Shown: in pieces, positions 38,955 to 47,386 of the stretch
How the letters are laid out: the number at the start of each line of letters is the position of its first letter
Numbering within the stretch: position 1 is the first letter of the stretch
NCBI GenBank assembly: GCA_964497495.1
Contig: CAZCCZ010000014.1
Location: 1-64,000 of the forward strand
Direction: 5' to 3'
Origin: CAXXOK01 sp964497495
Lineage (GTDB): Bacteria; Bacillota; Clostridia; Christensenellales; Aristaeellaceae
DNA length: 64,000 bases
Position numbers and translations under genes: made by a program
Notes under the pieces: generated by a model
Seen by the model: the letters and a program-made list of their open reading frames with translations, nothing else
What the model was told of the DNA's origin: nothing
Database searches by the model: none

Positions 38955-39689
38955 TTATTCCGTGGCGGCGTTTCCGGCGTTCCCGGATGCGGTGTCCTCC
39001 GCAGGGTTGCCCTGTGGCTTTCCGCGTTTACCGTGGCGGTTCACGGCGTCCACCGCCACCTTGACCATCGGGATCAGCACGGCGGCCACAGCGGCTTCCG
39101 CCAGTCCGTTGGGCACTCCCACGGCCGCCACCAGCCACGCGCCCGCGTTGTTCAGGTAGGCCGCGTTCGCGCTTCCGCCGGAGATCAGGTTGTTGATGAG
39201 CACCGTCAGGTCCCCGCCGTAGAGGATCATGATCATCCCCAGGCACAGCACCGTGTTGGTGAGCGCGCCCACCGCGGAAGCGATGCCCGCGCCGATTTTA
39301 TCCGCGGCGCCCTTACGCTTCACCAGCCGGTTCCAAAGGACGTACGCGCCCCAGGCGGTCAACGGGATGATCATGCGCGGCAGGACGCTGACCAGCGGAT
39401 TTCGAAAAAAGAGGGTCAACCCCACCACGCCGGAACCCCAGGCGCGGATGAGGCTGCAAAGGCCGAACACAAGACCCACGGCCACGCCGACCAGCGGTCC
39501 CTCGGTCAGGGCGCCCAGAATCACGGGGATGTGCACCAGCGTTACGGCAGGCAGCGGCGGCGGAAGCTGGATCATGCCCACGGGGGTGAAGGTCAGCAGG
39601 ATCGTGACGGCCGCGAGCATCGCGACGATCACCATGCGGCGGGTAGTCCGGGCAGACGTGCGTTTTCCGGGTACGGTTTTTCCGTTCAT
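38955..39689 (-). CDS. ECF transporter S component, possibly pantothenate-specific
   Basis: 244 residues with about five to six hydrophobic helices. LVHIPVILGALTEGPLVGVAVGLVFGLCSLI (read in two halves, about 50-80) is the typical HIPVIIG-type motif of the DUF3816/ECF S-component family, and the arginine-rich N-terminus (TSARTTRRM) matches the segment that docks on EcfT. The C-terminal tail is polar and low in complexity. Its place 44 bases before coaX suggests pantothenate as substrate (PanT-like); this is context, not sequence proof. The ECF ATPases and EcfT are elsewhere. Confidence 0.85.
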   Translation of the reverse strand: MNGKTVPGKRTSARTTRRMVIVAMLAAVTILLTFTPVGMIQLPPPLPAVTLVHIPVILGALTEGPLVGVAVGLVFGLCSLIRAWGSGVVGLTLFFRNPLVSVLPRMIIPLTAWGAYVLWNRLVKRKGAADKIGAGIASAVGALTNTVLCLGMIMILYGGDLTVLINNLISGGSANAAYLNNAGAWLVAAVGVPNGLAEAAVAAVLIPMVKVAVDAVNRHGKRGKPQGNPAEDTASGNAGNAATE

Positions 39690-39873
39690 TTGATTTTCCT
39701 CCGTTCGAGTTCGCTAAGGATACCCGACATCTGGCTTCGGCCGGAACGTCCGGCCGGGAGGCAGGGTTTCCGCGGGGCGGCGCGTCCGGTCTGTTACGTA
39801 CCGGCGAGACCCCGTAAACTTTATTATAACGGCTGCGGGGAGAAATGTAAACCGTGCGCGGCGCGTGAAAGGT

Positions 39874-39945
39874 AAAAACCGGCCCCGCGCGGCGGGCGTC
39901 CGCTTGCGCTTGCTGCGCGGCGGCACGCCCCGCACGGGGCCGGTT
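39874..39945 (-). terminator. Terminator of the pepP-efp operon
   Basis: AACCGGCCCCG (39877-39887) pairs with CGGGGCCGGTT (39935-39945), with further pairing inside. On the minus strand the stem is followed by TTTTT (39874-39878). The rest of 39690-39958 holds no gene that I can support. Confidence 0.75.
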
Positions 39946-39958
39946 GCGGCGGTAACGC

Positions 39959-40396
39959 TTACTCCTTGTCGTCCCCTTTGCCGTCTTCGTCGTCGGCGGT
40001 GTCCGGGAAGAAAGGCTTGTGGCAGCCGGGGCACAGGGGGCTCTCGTCGAAATCGATATCCGCGGCCTTGATCTGCATGGTCTTGCCGCAGTGCGGGCAG
40101 TCGAAGGAAAGCTCCTCGTCCTCGTCGAAGGCTTCCGGGTCGTCCCCGTCGGCCTCCTCGTCGCCCTCTTCCTCGCCGAAAAGCGCGTCCTCGATGTCGC
40201 CCAGGTCGCCGTCGATGGACTCCACGTATTCGTCCAGCTCGTCCACGTCGTCCTCCACGTCCTTGATCTTCTGCGCCATTTCCTCCATCACGGTCAGCAT
40301 TTCCAGCATCAGGCGATTCTCGTTCTTCTCCTTATCCAGGTTCAGCCCTTCCGCAAGGCCGCGCAGGTAAGAAGTGCGATCCGTAATACTGCTCAT
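39959..40396 (-). CDS. CD1247-family protein with acidic linker and zinc ribbon
   Basis: 145 residues. MSSITDRTSYLRGLAEGLN is the conserved CD1247 N-terminal domain, followed by a predicted coiled coil (MLEMLTVMEEMAQKIKDVEDDVDELDEYV), a strongly acidic stretch (EEEGDEEADGDD), and a CPHCGKTM...CPGCHKPFF zinc ribbon. Function unknown. AAAGGAAAG precedes the ATG at 40396. It follows efp by 88 bases; this order with efp and a proline peptidase is familiar from Clostridia. Confidence 0.85.
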   Translation of the reverse strand: MSSITDRTSYLRGLAEGLNLDKEKNENRLMLEMLTVMEEMAQKIKDVEDDVDELDEYVESIDGDLGDIEDALFGEEEGDEEADGDDPEAFDEDEELSFDCPHCGKTMQIKAADIDFDESPLCPGCHKPFFPDTADDEDGKGDDKE

Positions 40397-40484
40397 AGGC
40401 TTTCCTTTCCCCCGCGGGTGTGCGCGGGGCCGTATTGGGGTGGATTCCACAGCGTCGGGAAAACGGGAAAACGGCTCGCGGCGG

Positions 40485-41042
40485 TCAGCAGCGCTCCATG
40501 TATTCGCCCACGCGGGTGTCGATGCGGATACGGTCGCCGGTGTTGATGAACAGCGGCACCTGCAGGGTGAAGCCGGTTTCCACCGTGGCGGGCTTGTAGG
40601 TGTTGCTGGCGGTATCGCCCTTGAAGCCCGGCTCGGTGTTGGTCACTTCCAGCTCCACGAAGTTGGGGGCGGCCACGCTGAACGCGGATCCCTTGAGGAA
40701 CTTCACCGTTACGTTGGTGCCTTCCTTCACGTAGGGAATGGCGTCCTCCACCTGTTCCAGGTTCAGGGGAATCTGCTCGTAGGTGTCCAGATCCATGAAG
40801 TAGTACAGGCCGCCGTCGGCATACACGTACTGCATATCCTTGGTTTCCACCACCGCGCGGGGCATCTTGTCCGTGGGGTTGAAGCTGCGCTCCACCACGG
40901 CGCCCGTAATAACGTTCTTAATCTTGGTGCGCACGAACGCCGCGCCTTTGCCGGGCTTCACATGCTGGAAATCCACGATGTTCCATACGCCGCCGTCCCA
41001 TTCGATGGTAACGCCTTTTCTGAATTCTCCCGCCGTAATCAT
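40485..41042 (-). CDS. efp: Translation elongation factor P
   Basis: 185 residues, three beta domains. EF-P relieves ribosome stalling at polyproline. The loop reaching the peptidyl transferase centre reads HVKPGKGAAFVRTK with Lys32 at the tip, unmodified or modified depending on lineage; no modification enzyme (EpmA or YmfI type) is visible here. The C-terminal signature TGDRIRIDTRVGEYMERC fits the PROSITE-type EF-P ending. It lies 30 bases after a Xaa-Pro peptidase gene, a common and suggestive pairing. Confidence 0.97.
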   Translation of the reverse strand: MITAGEFRKGVTIEWDGGVWNIVDFQHVKPGKGAAFVRTKIKNVITGAVVERSFNPTDKMPRAVVETKDMQYVYADGGLYYFMDLDTYEQIPLNLEQVEDAIPYVKEGTNVTVKFLKGSAFSVAAPNFVELEVTNTEPGFKGDTASNTYKPATVETGFTLQVPLFINTGDRIRIDTRVGEYMERC

Positions 41043-41072
41043 GGGTCGTTCCTCCGTTCGTATCGATCGGTT

Positions 41073-42140
41073 TTATAGGATCAGTAATTCCGTCGTCGGC
41101 AGCGTGAGCGTACGGCAGCCGCCGTTCTCCACCACCACGGTATCCTCGATGCGCACGCCGCCGACCCCCGGCAGGTATACGCCCGGTTCCACGGTCATCA
41201 GCTGGTCGGCTTCCAGCGCGCCGGTTGCCGCGGCGCTGAGGCGCGGGCTTTCGTGGATCTCGATGCCCAGGCTGTGGCCCAGTCCGTGCCCGAAGCGGCC
41301 CGCGTACCCCTGCGTGTCGATGTAATCGCGGGCGATCGCGTCCACCGCACGGCAGTCCGCGCCCGCGCGCACGGCGTCCTTCGCCTTCCGCTGGGCGGCC
41401 AGCACGGTTTCGTACACGCGCTTCAGCTCGTCGGAGGGCTGGCCCAGGGCCACGGTACGGGTCATATCGGCGCAATAGCCGCCCGCTTTGGCCCCGAAAT
41501 CCATGGTGATCATATCCCCGCGACGGATGCGGTAGTCTCCCGGCACCGCGTGCGGCAGCGAGCCGTTGGCGCCCGCGGCCACGATGGTGGAAAACGCGAC
41601 CCCGTCCGCGCCGTGGGAGAACATATCGTACTCCAGCTTCGCCGCGAGTTCCTTTTCCGTCATGCCTTCGCGGATCTCGCCCAGAACGCGCTCGAAAGCG
41701 TCCCCCGTGATCCGGCAGGCCCTCTCGATCAGCGCGATCTCGCCCGCGTCCTTGATCTGCCGCAGGCGTTCGATTTCGTCCTCCAGCGCCTTCCACGCGA
41801 TCCCTTCGGCCGCCTGCCGCGCGCGCTCGAAGGTGCGCACGGTCACCGCGTCGTCCTCGTACCGGAGCGCGGTCACGCCCCAGGCCGCGCAGCGTTCCGC
41901 CGCCAGCGCCTCGTGCGTCTGCCCCTTTCCCACGCAAAGGATGTCGAAACCGTCGCACTGCCTGCGCGCCGCTTCTTCGTAACGGAAGTCGGTGACGACG
42001 GCCCTTTTCTCCGTCCCGATCAGCGCGAGCCCCTCGCCGGTAAAGCCGGTCAGGTAAAAGAGGTTGGCGGGTTTATAAACGATCACGGCCTCGTGGTTTC
42101 CGAGGCCCAGAACGGCGTTCAGCCTTTCGACGCGCGTCAA
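41073..42140 (-). CDS. M24 metallopeptidase, Xaa-Pro aminopeptidase type
   Basis: 355 residues. A creatinase-like N-terminal domain (to about 120) precedes the pita-bread catalytic domain. Metal ligands are seen in MDFGAKAGGYCADMTRTV (two Asp), GHGLGHSLGIEIHE (His and Glu) and MTVEPGVYLPGVGGVRIEDT (Glu). It should release N-terminal residues before proline. I place the start at TTG 42140, which gives the normal family length and begins LTRVERLNAV; AAAGGA lies 13 bases upstream, a long spacing. A longer in-frame extension has no family similarity. Confidence 0.88.
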   Translation of the reverse strand: MTRVERLNAVLGLGNHEAVIVYKPANLFYLTGFTGEGLALIGTEKRAVVTDFRYEEAARRQCDGFDILCVGKGQTHEALAAERCAAWGVTALRYEDDAVTVRTFERARQAAEGIAWKALEDEIERLRQIKDAGEIALIERACRITGDAFERVLGEIREGMTEKELAAKLEYDMFSHGADGVAFSTIVAAGANGSLPHAVPGDYRIRRGDMITMDFGAKAGGYCADMTRTVALGQPSDELKRVYETVLAAQRKAKDAVRAGADCRAVDAIARDYIDTQGYAGRFGHGLGHSLGIEIHESPRLSAAATGALEADQLMTVEPGVYLPGVGGVRIEDTVVVENGGCRTLTLPTTELLIL

Positions 42141-42318
42141 GCGATTCCCACTGTCCTTTCGCCGTGTTTCGGCGTCGCCCGGTGACGGGCGCGCGAAACC
42201 GCAATTGTTATTGTAGCATAAAGCGGCTGCCCGCGCCAGAATTTTTTGCGATAAGCGTGTTTTTTCGCGGGTTTTCAGGCTCCCCGCCGTTTCGTACACA
42301 CGCCGGGGGCGAAATCCG

Positions 42319-42936
42319 TCAGTACCCCAACGTTTCCTCCACGAAAAGCACCGTCATGGCGCGCCCGCGCGGCACGCGGTCCAGCGACACCGTGGCGCGG
42401 CACATGCAATCGTCGCCGCACTCGTCCGGCTTGCACAGGCCGGTGGCCGCGCACGGGGTGGCAAGCCCGATGCGGCGGGCGTTCTGCGGGCAGGCCGTCT
42501 GCTTGATGCGCGCCACGGCGGTGTTGATGCCGCCGTCCACCCATTTGGAATGGCTGATTACGAAGTAGACCGTTTTGGGGCCGTCCAGAATCGCGCCCAC
42601 GCGGTTGCAGTTGCCGTCGATAAAGACCAGCCTTCCGTCGCGCGTGACGGCGTTGGCCGAGGACAGGTACACGTCCGCCTTGCGGCTGCATTCGCGGATC
42701 GCGGGCACGTCCTCCGGTTTGGCGCCCCAGGAGGTGTAAACCCTGCAGCCCTTTTCCGTCAAAGCGGGCAGCACGTCGGTGTCCCGTACGGACACGGAGC
42801 CGCCCACGCCCACGGCGCAGCCCGCCGGGATGTGGCCGAGCAGGTATTCCTTCGCCTGCGCCGCCGTTTCCAGCGGCACGACCGTGAAGCCGTGTTTGCG
42901 CATTCCTTCCACCGCTGCGAGCAGATGTTGTTCCAC
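42319..42936 (-). CDS. LUD domain protein with a C-terminal cysteine cluster
   Basis: 205 residues of the LUD (LutC/DUF162) fold: VGVGGSVSVRDTDVLPAL (about residues 45-62), YLSSANAVTRDGRLVFIDGNCNRVGAI (about 98-124) and VISHSKWVDGG. Relatives act in lactate utilisation or nucleotide-sugar-like binding, but the single-domain clostridial forms are uncharacterised. The C-terminal part has PCAATGLCKPDECGDDCMC, five cysteines that could hold a metal or an iron-sulfur cluster. The start is GTG at 42936 after AGGAGGG. It lies 11 bases after the capA-like gene. Confidence 0.82.
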   Translation of the reverse strand: MEQHLLAAVEGMRKHGFTVVPLETAAQAKEYLLGHIPAGCAVGVGGSVSVRDTDVLPALTEKGCRVYTSWGAKPEDVPAIRECSRKADVYLSSANAVTRDGRLVFIDGNCNRVGAILDGPKTVYFVISHSKWVDGGINTAVARIKQTACPQNARRIGLATPCAATGLCKPDECGDDCMCRATVSLDRVPRGRAMTVLFVEETLGY

Positions 42937-42947
42937 GGGTATCCCTC

Positions 42948-44027
42948 CTATCGGCAGTCGATCGCCGGCTGCACCGCGCCCATCCCGTTTACGAAGGGCG
43001 CGAGCGGAAAGTCCGTCGTCGCCTGCATCTTGTCTATCACCCGTTCCGCGTCCGCGCCGGACAGCGGTTCGGGCCGGTAATCGTTGCGTTTCGCATCGCC
43101 GCTGACCGTAATCGGCCACAGTGCGGCCTGTTCGCTTGTCAGGGCGCCGTCCGTAAAGGTCAGCGTGGCCCGGAGCAGGCAGGCGTCGTAATCCCGCGGG
43201 TCGGTGTTGCCGCCGAACACGCAGTTGCCCAGGCTGAAAGCCACGAGCGTCTTTCCGTAAACCGCCAGCCCCTGCGCCACGTGCGGGTGGTGCCCCACCA
43301 CCAGCGCCGCGCCGTGTTCCGCCAGAAAACGCGCCGCGGAAACCTGCGCCGCGGAGAGCGTGTCCGCGTATTCCACGCCCATGTGCATCTGGTACACAAT
43401 CGCCGCGCAGCCGACGGCCTTCAGCGTCTCCGCCTGGACCAGAAAGGCGTTCCCGTCGAAGGAAAGGCCCCCGGCGGTGAAGCCTACGCGCACGCCGTTC
43501 TTGTCCAGCACGGTCACGGTTCGTCCGTCGCAGTAGGCCACGCCCCGCGCGGTTAGCGCGGCGGCGGTGTCCAGCCTGCCCGCCTCGCCGTAGTCCAGCG
43601 CGTGGTTGTTGGCGAGGCTTGCCAGCTCCACGCTTCCCTGCGTCAGGATGTCCGCGTACGCCGGCATGCCCAGAAAGTTGAAAGTCCTGTCTTCCCTGGC
43701 CCACGTGCGTTCGCTTAGCACGCCTTCCAGATTAACCGCCGTCAGGTCGTCGGTTTCCGTCAGGAATAGAAGGTTCCCGAACGGATAGCCGTACCCTTCG
43801 TTATCCACCGTCCGGGCGAAGCGCCGCGCTCCGGCGGCCTCGCCGCCCAGCGTGCAGTCCCCGCCGAAGGTGAGGGTGACGACGGTTTCGCCCTCCGCCA
43901 CCGCCATGGCCGTAGCGGTCAGTTCCGCGGGCGGATCGTCGTACGGGAAGGTATAGATCCGCGTTTCGGCCGCCGCGCCGCCGCAAAGCAGCAGGAGCGC
44001 CGCAAGCGCGGACAGCGCTCGTTTCAT
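42948..44027 (-). CDS. CapA-family secreted metallophosphatase-like protein
   Basis: 359 residues. A signal peptide (MKRALSALAALLLLCGGAAA) is followed by the PGA_cap domain: LTFGGDCTLGG (about 51-61), NLEGVLSE (about 98-105), SLANNHALDYGEAG (about 137-150) and VVGHHPHVAQG (about 245-255) carry the Asp, Asn and His residues of a calcineurin-like metal site. CapA-type proteins take part in poly-gamma-glutamate capsule synthesis in Bacillus, but no capB or capC is nearby, so the role here is open. GGAGG precedes the ATG. Confidence 0.85.
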   Translation of the reverse strand: MKRALSALAALLLLCGGAAAETRIYTFPYDDPPAELTATAMAVAEGETVVTLTFGGDCTLGGEAAGARRFARTVDNEGYGYPFGNLLFLTETDDLTAVNLEGVLSERTWAREDRTFNFLGMPAYADILTQGSVELASLANNHALDYGEAGRLDTAAALTARGVAYCDGRTVTVLDKNGVRVGFTAGGLSFDGNAFLVQAETLKAVGCAAIVYQMHMGVEYADTLSAAQVSAARFLAEHGAALVVGHHPHVAQGLAVYGKTLVAFSLGNCVFGGNTDPRDYDACLLRATLTFTDGALTSEQAALWPITVSGDAKRNDYRPEPLSGADAERVIDKMQATTDFPLAPFVNGMGAVQPAIDCR

Positions 44028-44085
44028 GGCTCCGCCTCCCCCGTGATTCGGCTTTCAGTATAACACACCGAGCCGTAAAGGAAAA

Positions 44086-44128
44086 GGGGCGACGCCGCGG
44101 CGGGTATCTCCCCGTCCGGTGTCGCCCC
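44086..44128 (-). terminator. Terminator of the radC-rsmG operon
   Basis: GGGGCGACGCC (44086-44096) pairs with GGTGTCGCCCC (44118-44128) with one mismatch; on the minus strand CTTTTCC follows. Confidence 0.65.
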
Positions 44129-44144
44129 GTTTCGTCTGGTTCCG

Positions 44145-44885
44145 TTACGGCGCGCCGAGCGGCGCTTTGGCGGGCGTTCCCGCCTTGCGCGGATAGGCTT
44201 TGGGCGTTTCGCGGAGCTTGACGCTCGTGAGCACGCAATGCCGCCAGTCCGGCTGCCCCGGCACCGCGACCTGCAGGGCGGTAAGCGCACCGCCGCCCAA
44301 CAGGGCCGCCGCGCGGGTTCCCGCCGCGATCTCCTCCCCCGCGGAAGGCCCCTTGTAGCACACGGCTTTGCCGCCGACGCGCGCGAAGGGCAACAGCAGT
44401 TCCATCAGCACCGGCGCGGCCGCCACGGCGCGCGCCGCCGCCACGTCGAAACGCCCCCGCAGGGCGGGGTCCCGCGCGGCGTCCTCCGCGCGGGCGTGCA
44501 GCGTGCGGACGTTGGTCAGGCCAAGCGTATCGATCACCGCGTCTAAAAATGCCACCCGCTTGGCCAGCGAGTCCAGCAGCAACACGTCCAGATCGGGGCG
44601 GGCGACGGCCAGCGGCAGGCCGGGGAAGCCCGCGCCGCTTCCAACGTCGATCAGCCTCGCGTTTTTCGGAAAAAGCCCCGCGACCGCGAGCGGCGCGAGG
44701 GAATCCAGATAGTGGCGGTCGAGCATCGCGTCCAGTTCCGCGTCCGCGGTCAGGTTTACGCGCTCGTTCCATTCCGCCAGCATCCCGTGGTAGGCCGCCA
44801 GCCTTTCCGCCGCGCGCGCGTCGCAGGGCGCGCCCAGCGCAGCCAGCCGCGCCTTGAAAAGCGCTTCCGTTTCTTCCCGCGTCAC
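44145..44885 (-). CDS. rsmG: 16S rRNA (guanine(527)-N7)-methyltransferase RsmG
   Basis: 246 residues. The SAM motif is LIDVGSGAGFPGLPLAVARPDLDVLLLD (about residues 78-105 in two parts), preceded by EWNERVNLTAD and HYLDSLAPL. It methylates N7 of G527 in 16S rRNA; loss gives low-level streptomycin resistance. It begins four bases inside the end of the ydcF-like gene. Unlike in many Bacillota it is not next to mnmG (gidA). Confidence 0.94.
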   Translation of the reverse strand: MTREETEALFKARLAALGAPCDARAAERLAAYHGMLAEWNERVNLTADAELDAMLDRHYLDSLAPLAVAGLFPKNARLIDVGSGAGFPGLPLAVARPDLDVLLLDSLAKRVAFLDAVIDTLGLTNVRTLHARAEDAARDPALRGRFDVAAARAVAAAPVLMELLLPFARVGGKAVCYKGPSAGEEIAAGTRAAALLGGGALTALQVAVPGQPDWRHCVLTSVKLRETPKAYPRKAGTPAKAPLGAP

Positions 44886-45529
44886 AGCCGCAACCCCGTG
44901 TATTTAACCATCCAGTACTTTACCCACGCCAGCGCCTCGCGCCCGTGGTTCTTGATCCAGTAGCCGAAATCCGGCTTGCAGGGGCTGCCCGCGCCCTGCG
45001 GAACCAGCCCGGCGTCGGCGGCGATGGCCATGGCGCGCGGCAGGTGGTAATCGCTGGTGACGACCAGCGGTTTGGCAAGGCCCAGCCCGTCCAGAATCCG
45101 CTTGGCGTTTTCCATGTTTTCGCGCGTATCCATGCTGGCCGTTTCCGGATAAATCAGGGTCGCCGGCACGCCGTCGGCGATCAGCAGGTCGCGCATCACG
45201 TCGCCCTCCGGCCGAGGCTCGTCCCCGCCCTGCGCGCCGCACACCACCAGTACACACGGCGACGCTTCGTACATTTCCAGCGCCTTGTCCAGCCGCCAGC
45301 GAAGCTGCAGCGAGGGTTCCCCGTCCGCCTTCACCTGCGCGCCCAGAACGATGATGGAATCGTAGCCCGAAGGCGCGGGCACGTGCGTTTCCCGGTAGCA
45401 TACGTAGCCGATCAGCGCGCCGTAGGCCAGCACGGCGACCAGCGCGATCACGCCGGCCACGCGCAACAGGCGCCGCCAAAACGGGCGTTTCTTTTTCGGT
45501 TGCGTTCCATGGTTCTCATTTTGTTTCAT
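44882..45529 (-). CDS. YdcF/SanA-like DUF218 membrane protein
   Basis: 215 residues. A basic N-terminus and one transmembrane helix (about 22-45) precede the DUF218 domain: YDSIIVLGAQVKADGEPSLQLRWRLDKALEMYE, VVCGAQGGDEPRPEGDVM, ARENMENAK-like DTRENMENAKRIL and VVTSDYHLPRAMAIA. Members such as SanA and ElyC affect envelope integrity in E. coli. It overlaps radC upstream and rsmG downstream by four bases each, so the three are one transcription unit. Confidence 0.88.
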   Translation of the reverse strand: MKQNENHGTQPKKKRPFWRRLLRVAGVIALVAVLAYGALIGYVCYRETHVPAPSGYDSIIVLGAQVKADGEPSLQLRWRLDKALEMYEASPCVLVVCGAQGGDEPRPEGDVMRDLLIADGVPATLIYPETASMDTRENMENAKRILDGLGLAKPLVVTSDYHLPRAMAIAADAGLVPQGAGSPCKPDFGYWIKNHGREALAWVKYWMVKYTGLRL

Positions 45530-46305
45530 GCGTCCTCCGGGGTCGTTTTCCGGTCGATCATCAGCCTGCCAGCCAGCCGCACCTCGCCGTCGGAGCCCGC
45601 CACGTGCGCCTTCACGCCCGCGGGGGTCACCTGCTGGCAGATGAAGCCGTTGCGCACCATGCTGAGAGCTTCGCCGTCCGAAACGATGATGTGGTCCACC
45701 AGCGTCACCTCGATCTCCCCCAGCAGCCGGGAGAGCGTCGCCGTCGCGTCCAGATCCGCCTGCGAGGGCGCCAGGGAACCGCCGGGATGGTTATGGCACA
45801 GCAGCACGCCGTGCGCGTTGCGGGTAAGCACCGCGTCCAGCACGATGCGCGGGTAGGCGGGCACGTCGCTGATCGACCCCTTGGCGACCAGCGCCGCGCC
45901 CAGCGTTTCCATCTGCCCGTTCAGGCAGATGACGTAAAAAAGTTCCCGTTTCTCGCCTTCCAGCAGGCGGATGCAGTAGTTGACGGCCGCCTTGCGGGTG
46001 GTAAGCTTTTCGCGGCCTCCGGCCCGGCTGCGCTCGGCCTGCCGCGGCGCGCTGCCCACGAGGGATAAAAACGTGGCGGCGTATTCCCCCACCCCGTCCA
46101 CCTGCCGGAGCTGTTCCGGCGTGGCGTTGAGCACGTTGTACAGGGAGCCGAAACGGTCGATCAGCGCGTGCGCCAGCGGGTTTACGTTTCTCTGCGGAAT
46201 AGCGTAAAAGAGCAGGAGTTCCAGCGTTTCGTGCTGCGCGAAACCGTCCAGTCCCTGGCTGCGGAACCGTTCGCGCATCCGCTGTCTGTGTCCCTCGTGC
46301 TCCAT
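45526..46305 (-). CDS. radC: RadC family JAB-domain protein
   Basis: 259 residues. The N-terminal helix-hairpin-helix-like region (RLRERFRSQGLDGF, ATPEQLRQVDGVGEYAA) is followed by an MPN/JAB domain with HNHPGGSLAPSQAD (about residues 167-180), the JAMM zinc motif HxH-x7-D. An earlier Glu lies near KREL. Long named a DNA-repair protein, its biochemical activity is unsettled. GGAGG precedes the ATG. First gene of the radC-ydcF-rsmG unit. Confidence 0.93.
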   Translation of the reverse strand: MEHEGHRQRMRERFRSQGLDGFAQHETLELLLFYAIPQRNVNPLAHALIDRFGSLYNVLNATPEQLRQVDGVGEYAATFLSLVGSAPRQAERSRAGGREKLTTRKAAVNYCIRLLEGEKRELFYVICLNGQMETLGAALVAKGSISDVPAYPRIVLDAVLTRNAHGVLLCHNHPGGSLAPSQADLDATATLSRLLGEIEVTLVDHIIVSDGEALSMVRNGFICQQVTPAGVKAHVAGSDGEVRLAGRLMIDRKTTPEDA

Positions 46306-46450
46306 GCCGCTTTCCTCCCGGACGGCCCGCGCCGTCGTTTCCCATTATATCATGTTCCGCGTCCCTTGCAAAGCGCGCGCGGCGGCCGGTTCCGGCGGAT
46401 CGCGCGGCACGCGGCCCTGCGGTATCGTATCATGAAATTTCCCGGCGGGG

Positions 46451-46479
46451 TTTATCTATACGTCCGCTTGTAGTATAAT
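46451..46479 (+). promoter_or_regulatory. Possible promoter of the cdaA operon
   Basis: TTTATC (46451-46456), 17-base spacer, perfect TATAAT (46474-46479), 50 bases before the cdaA ATG. The -35 box is weak. Confidence 0.5.
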
Positions 46480-46528
46480 CGGTAGCGGGGATGGTCGGAA
46501 AAAGGAAGGAAAGCGGGGCGGGAAACGT

Positions 46529-47386
46529 ATGCAAACACTGTGGTTGCAGATCCAAAACGTCCTGTGGAACATTTTCAACCGTCCCAGCATCACCGACCTC
46601 GCCGATATCCTGATCGTCGCCTTTTTGCTGTACGAACTGCTGATGCTCACCCGCCAGACGCGCGCCAGCGCGGTGTTGAAAGGGCTGGTGATGCTGATCG
46701 TCGCGTCCTGGGTCAGCGACCTGCTGGGGCTGACGGCGCTCAACTGGATTCTGCTGAACATCGTCAACAACGGCGCGGTGGTGCTGGTGATCCTGTTCCA
46801 GCCGGAACTGCGCAAGGCGCTGGAGCAGATCGGCCGCGGAGCGATCCGGGACACCTCCCGGTTGAGCGACCAGGAAGAGAACGAGCAGATCGTCCGGGAA
46901 ATCACCAACTGTCTTTTATCGTTAAGCCGCAGGCGCGTGGGCGCGCTGATCGTGTTTGAGCAGCGCATCGGCCTGAAGGACATCATCGAGACCGGCACGC
47001 GGATGGATTGCCGTATCAGCAGCGCGCTGCTGGAGAACGTGTTCGAGCCCAACACCCCGCTGCACGACGGCGCCGTGGTCATCCGCGGCAACCAGGTCAT
47101 GGCCGCCGCCTGCATCCTGACGTTAAGCGAGGGCAAGGGCATCAGCCGGGAGTTGGGCACGCGTCACCGCGCCGCGCTGGGCATTACCGAAACCACCGAC
47201 GCCGTAAGCCTGATCGTCAGCGAGGAAACGGGCATCATCTCCATGGCGCGCGAGGGGCGGCTGACCCGCCACCTGGACCGCGTGGCGCTGGAGCAGGTGC
47301 TGCTGTCGATGTACCACCAGCGGGACGGCAGCCTTTGGTCCGCCCTATTGGAAAAGACGCGGAAGCGGAGAGGAGGGGCGGCATGA
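46529..47386 (+). CDS. cdaA: Diadenylate cyclase CdaA
   Basis: 285 residues. Three N-terminal membrane helices (about 18-75) carry the DAC domain, whose catalytic motifs are DGAVVIRGNQVMAA (about 174-187, the DGA motif) and GTRHRAALGITE (about 208-219, the RHR motif). It condenses two ATP into cyclic di-AMP, a messenger controlling potassium, osmotic balance and wall synthesis in Bacillota. The stop overlaps the next gene (cdaR) in ATGA. In many relatives glmM follows cdaR; here it does not. Confidence 0.96.
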   Translation: MQTLWLQIQNVLWNIFNRPSITDLADILIVAFLLYELLMLTRQTRASAVLKGLVMLIVASWVSDLLGLTALNWILLNIVNNGAVVLVILFQPELRKALEQIGRGAIRDTSRLSDQEENEQIVREITNCLLSLSRRRVGALIVFEQRIGLKDIIETGTRMDCRISSALLENVFEPNTPLHDGAVVIRGNQVMAAACILTLSEGKGISRELGTRHRAALGITETTDAVSLIVSEETGIISMAREGRLTRHLDRVALEQVLLSMYHQRDGSLWSALLEKTRKRRGGAA

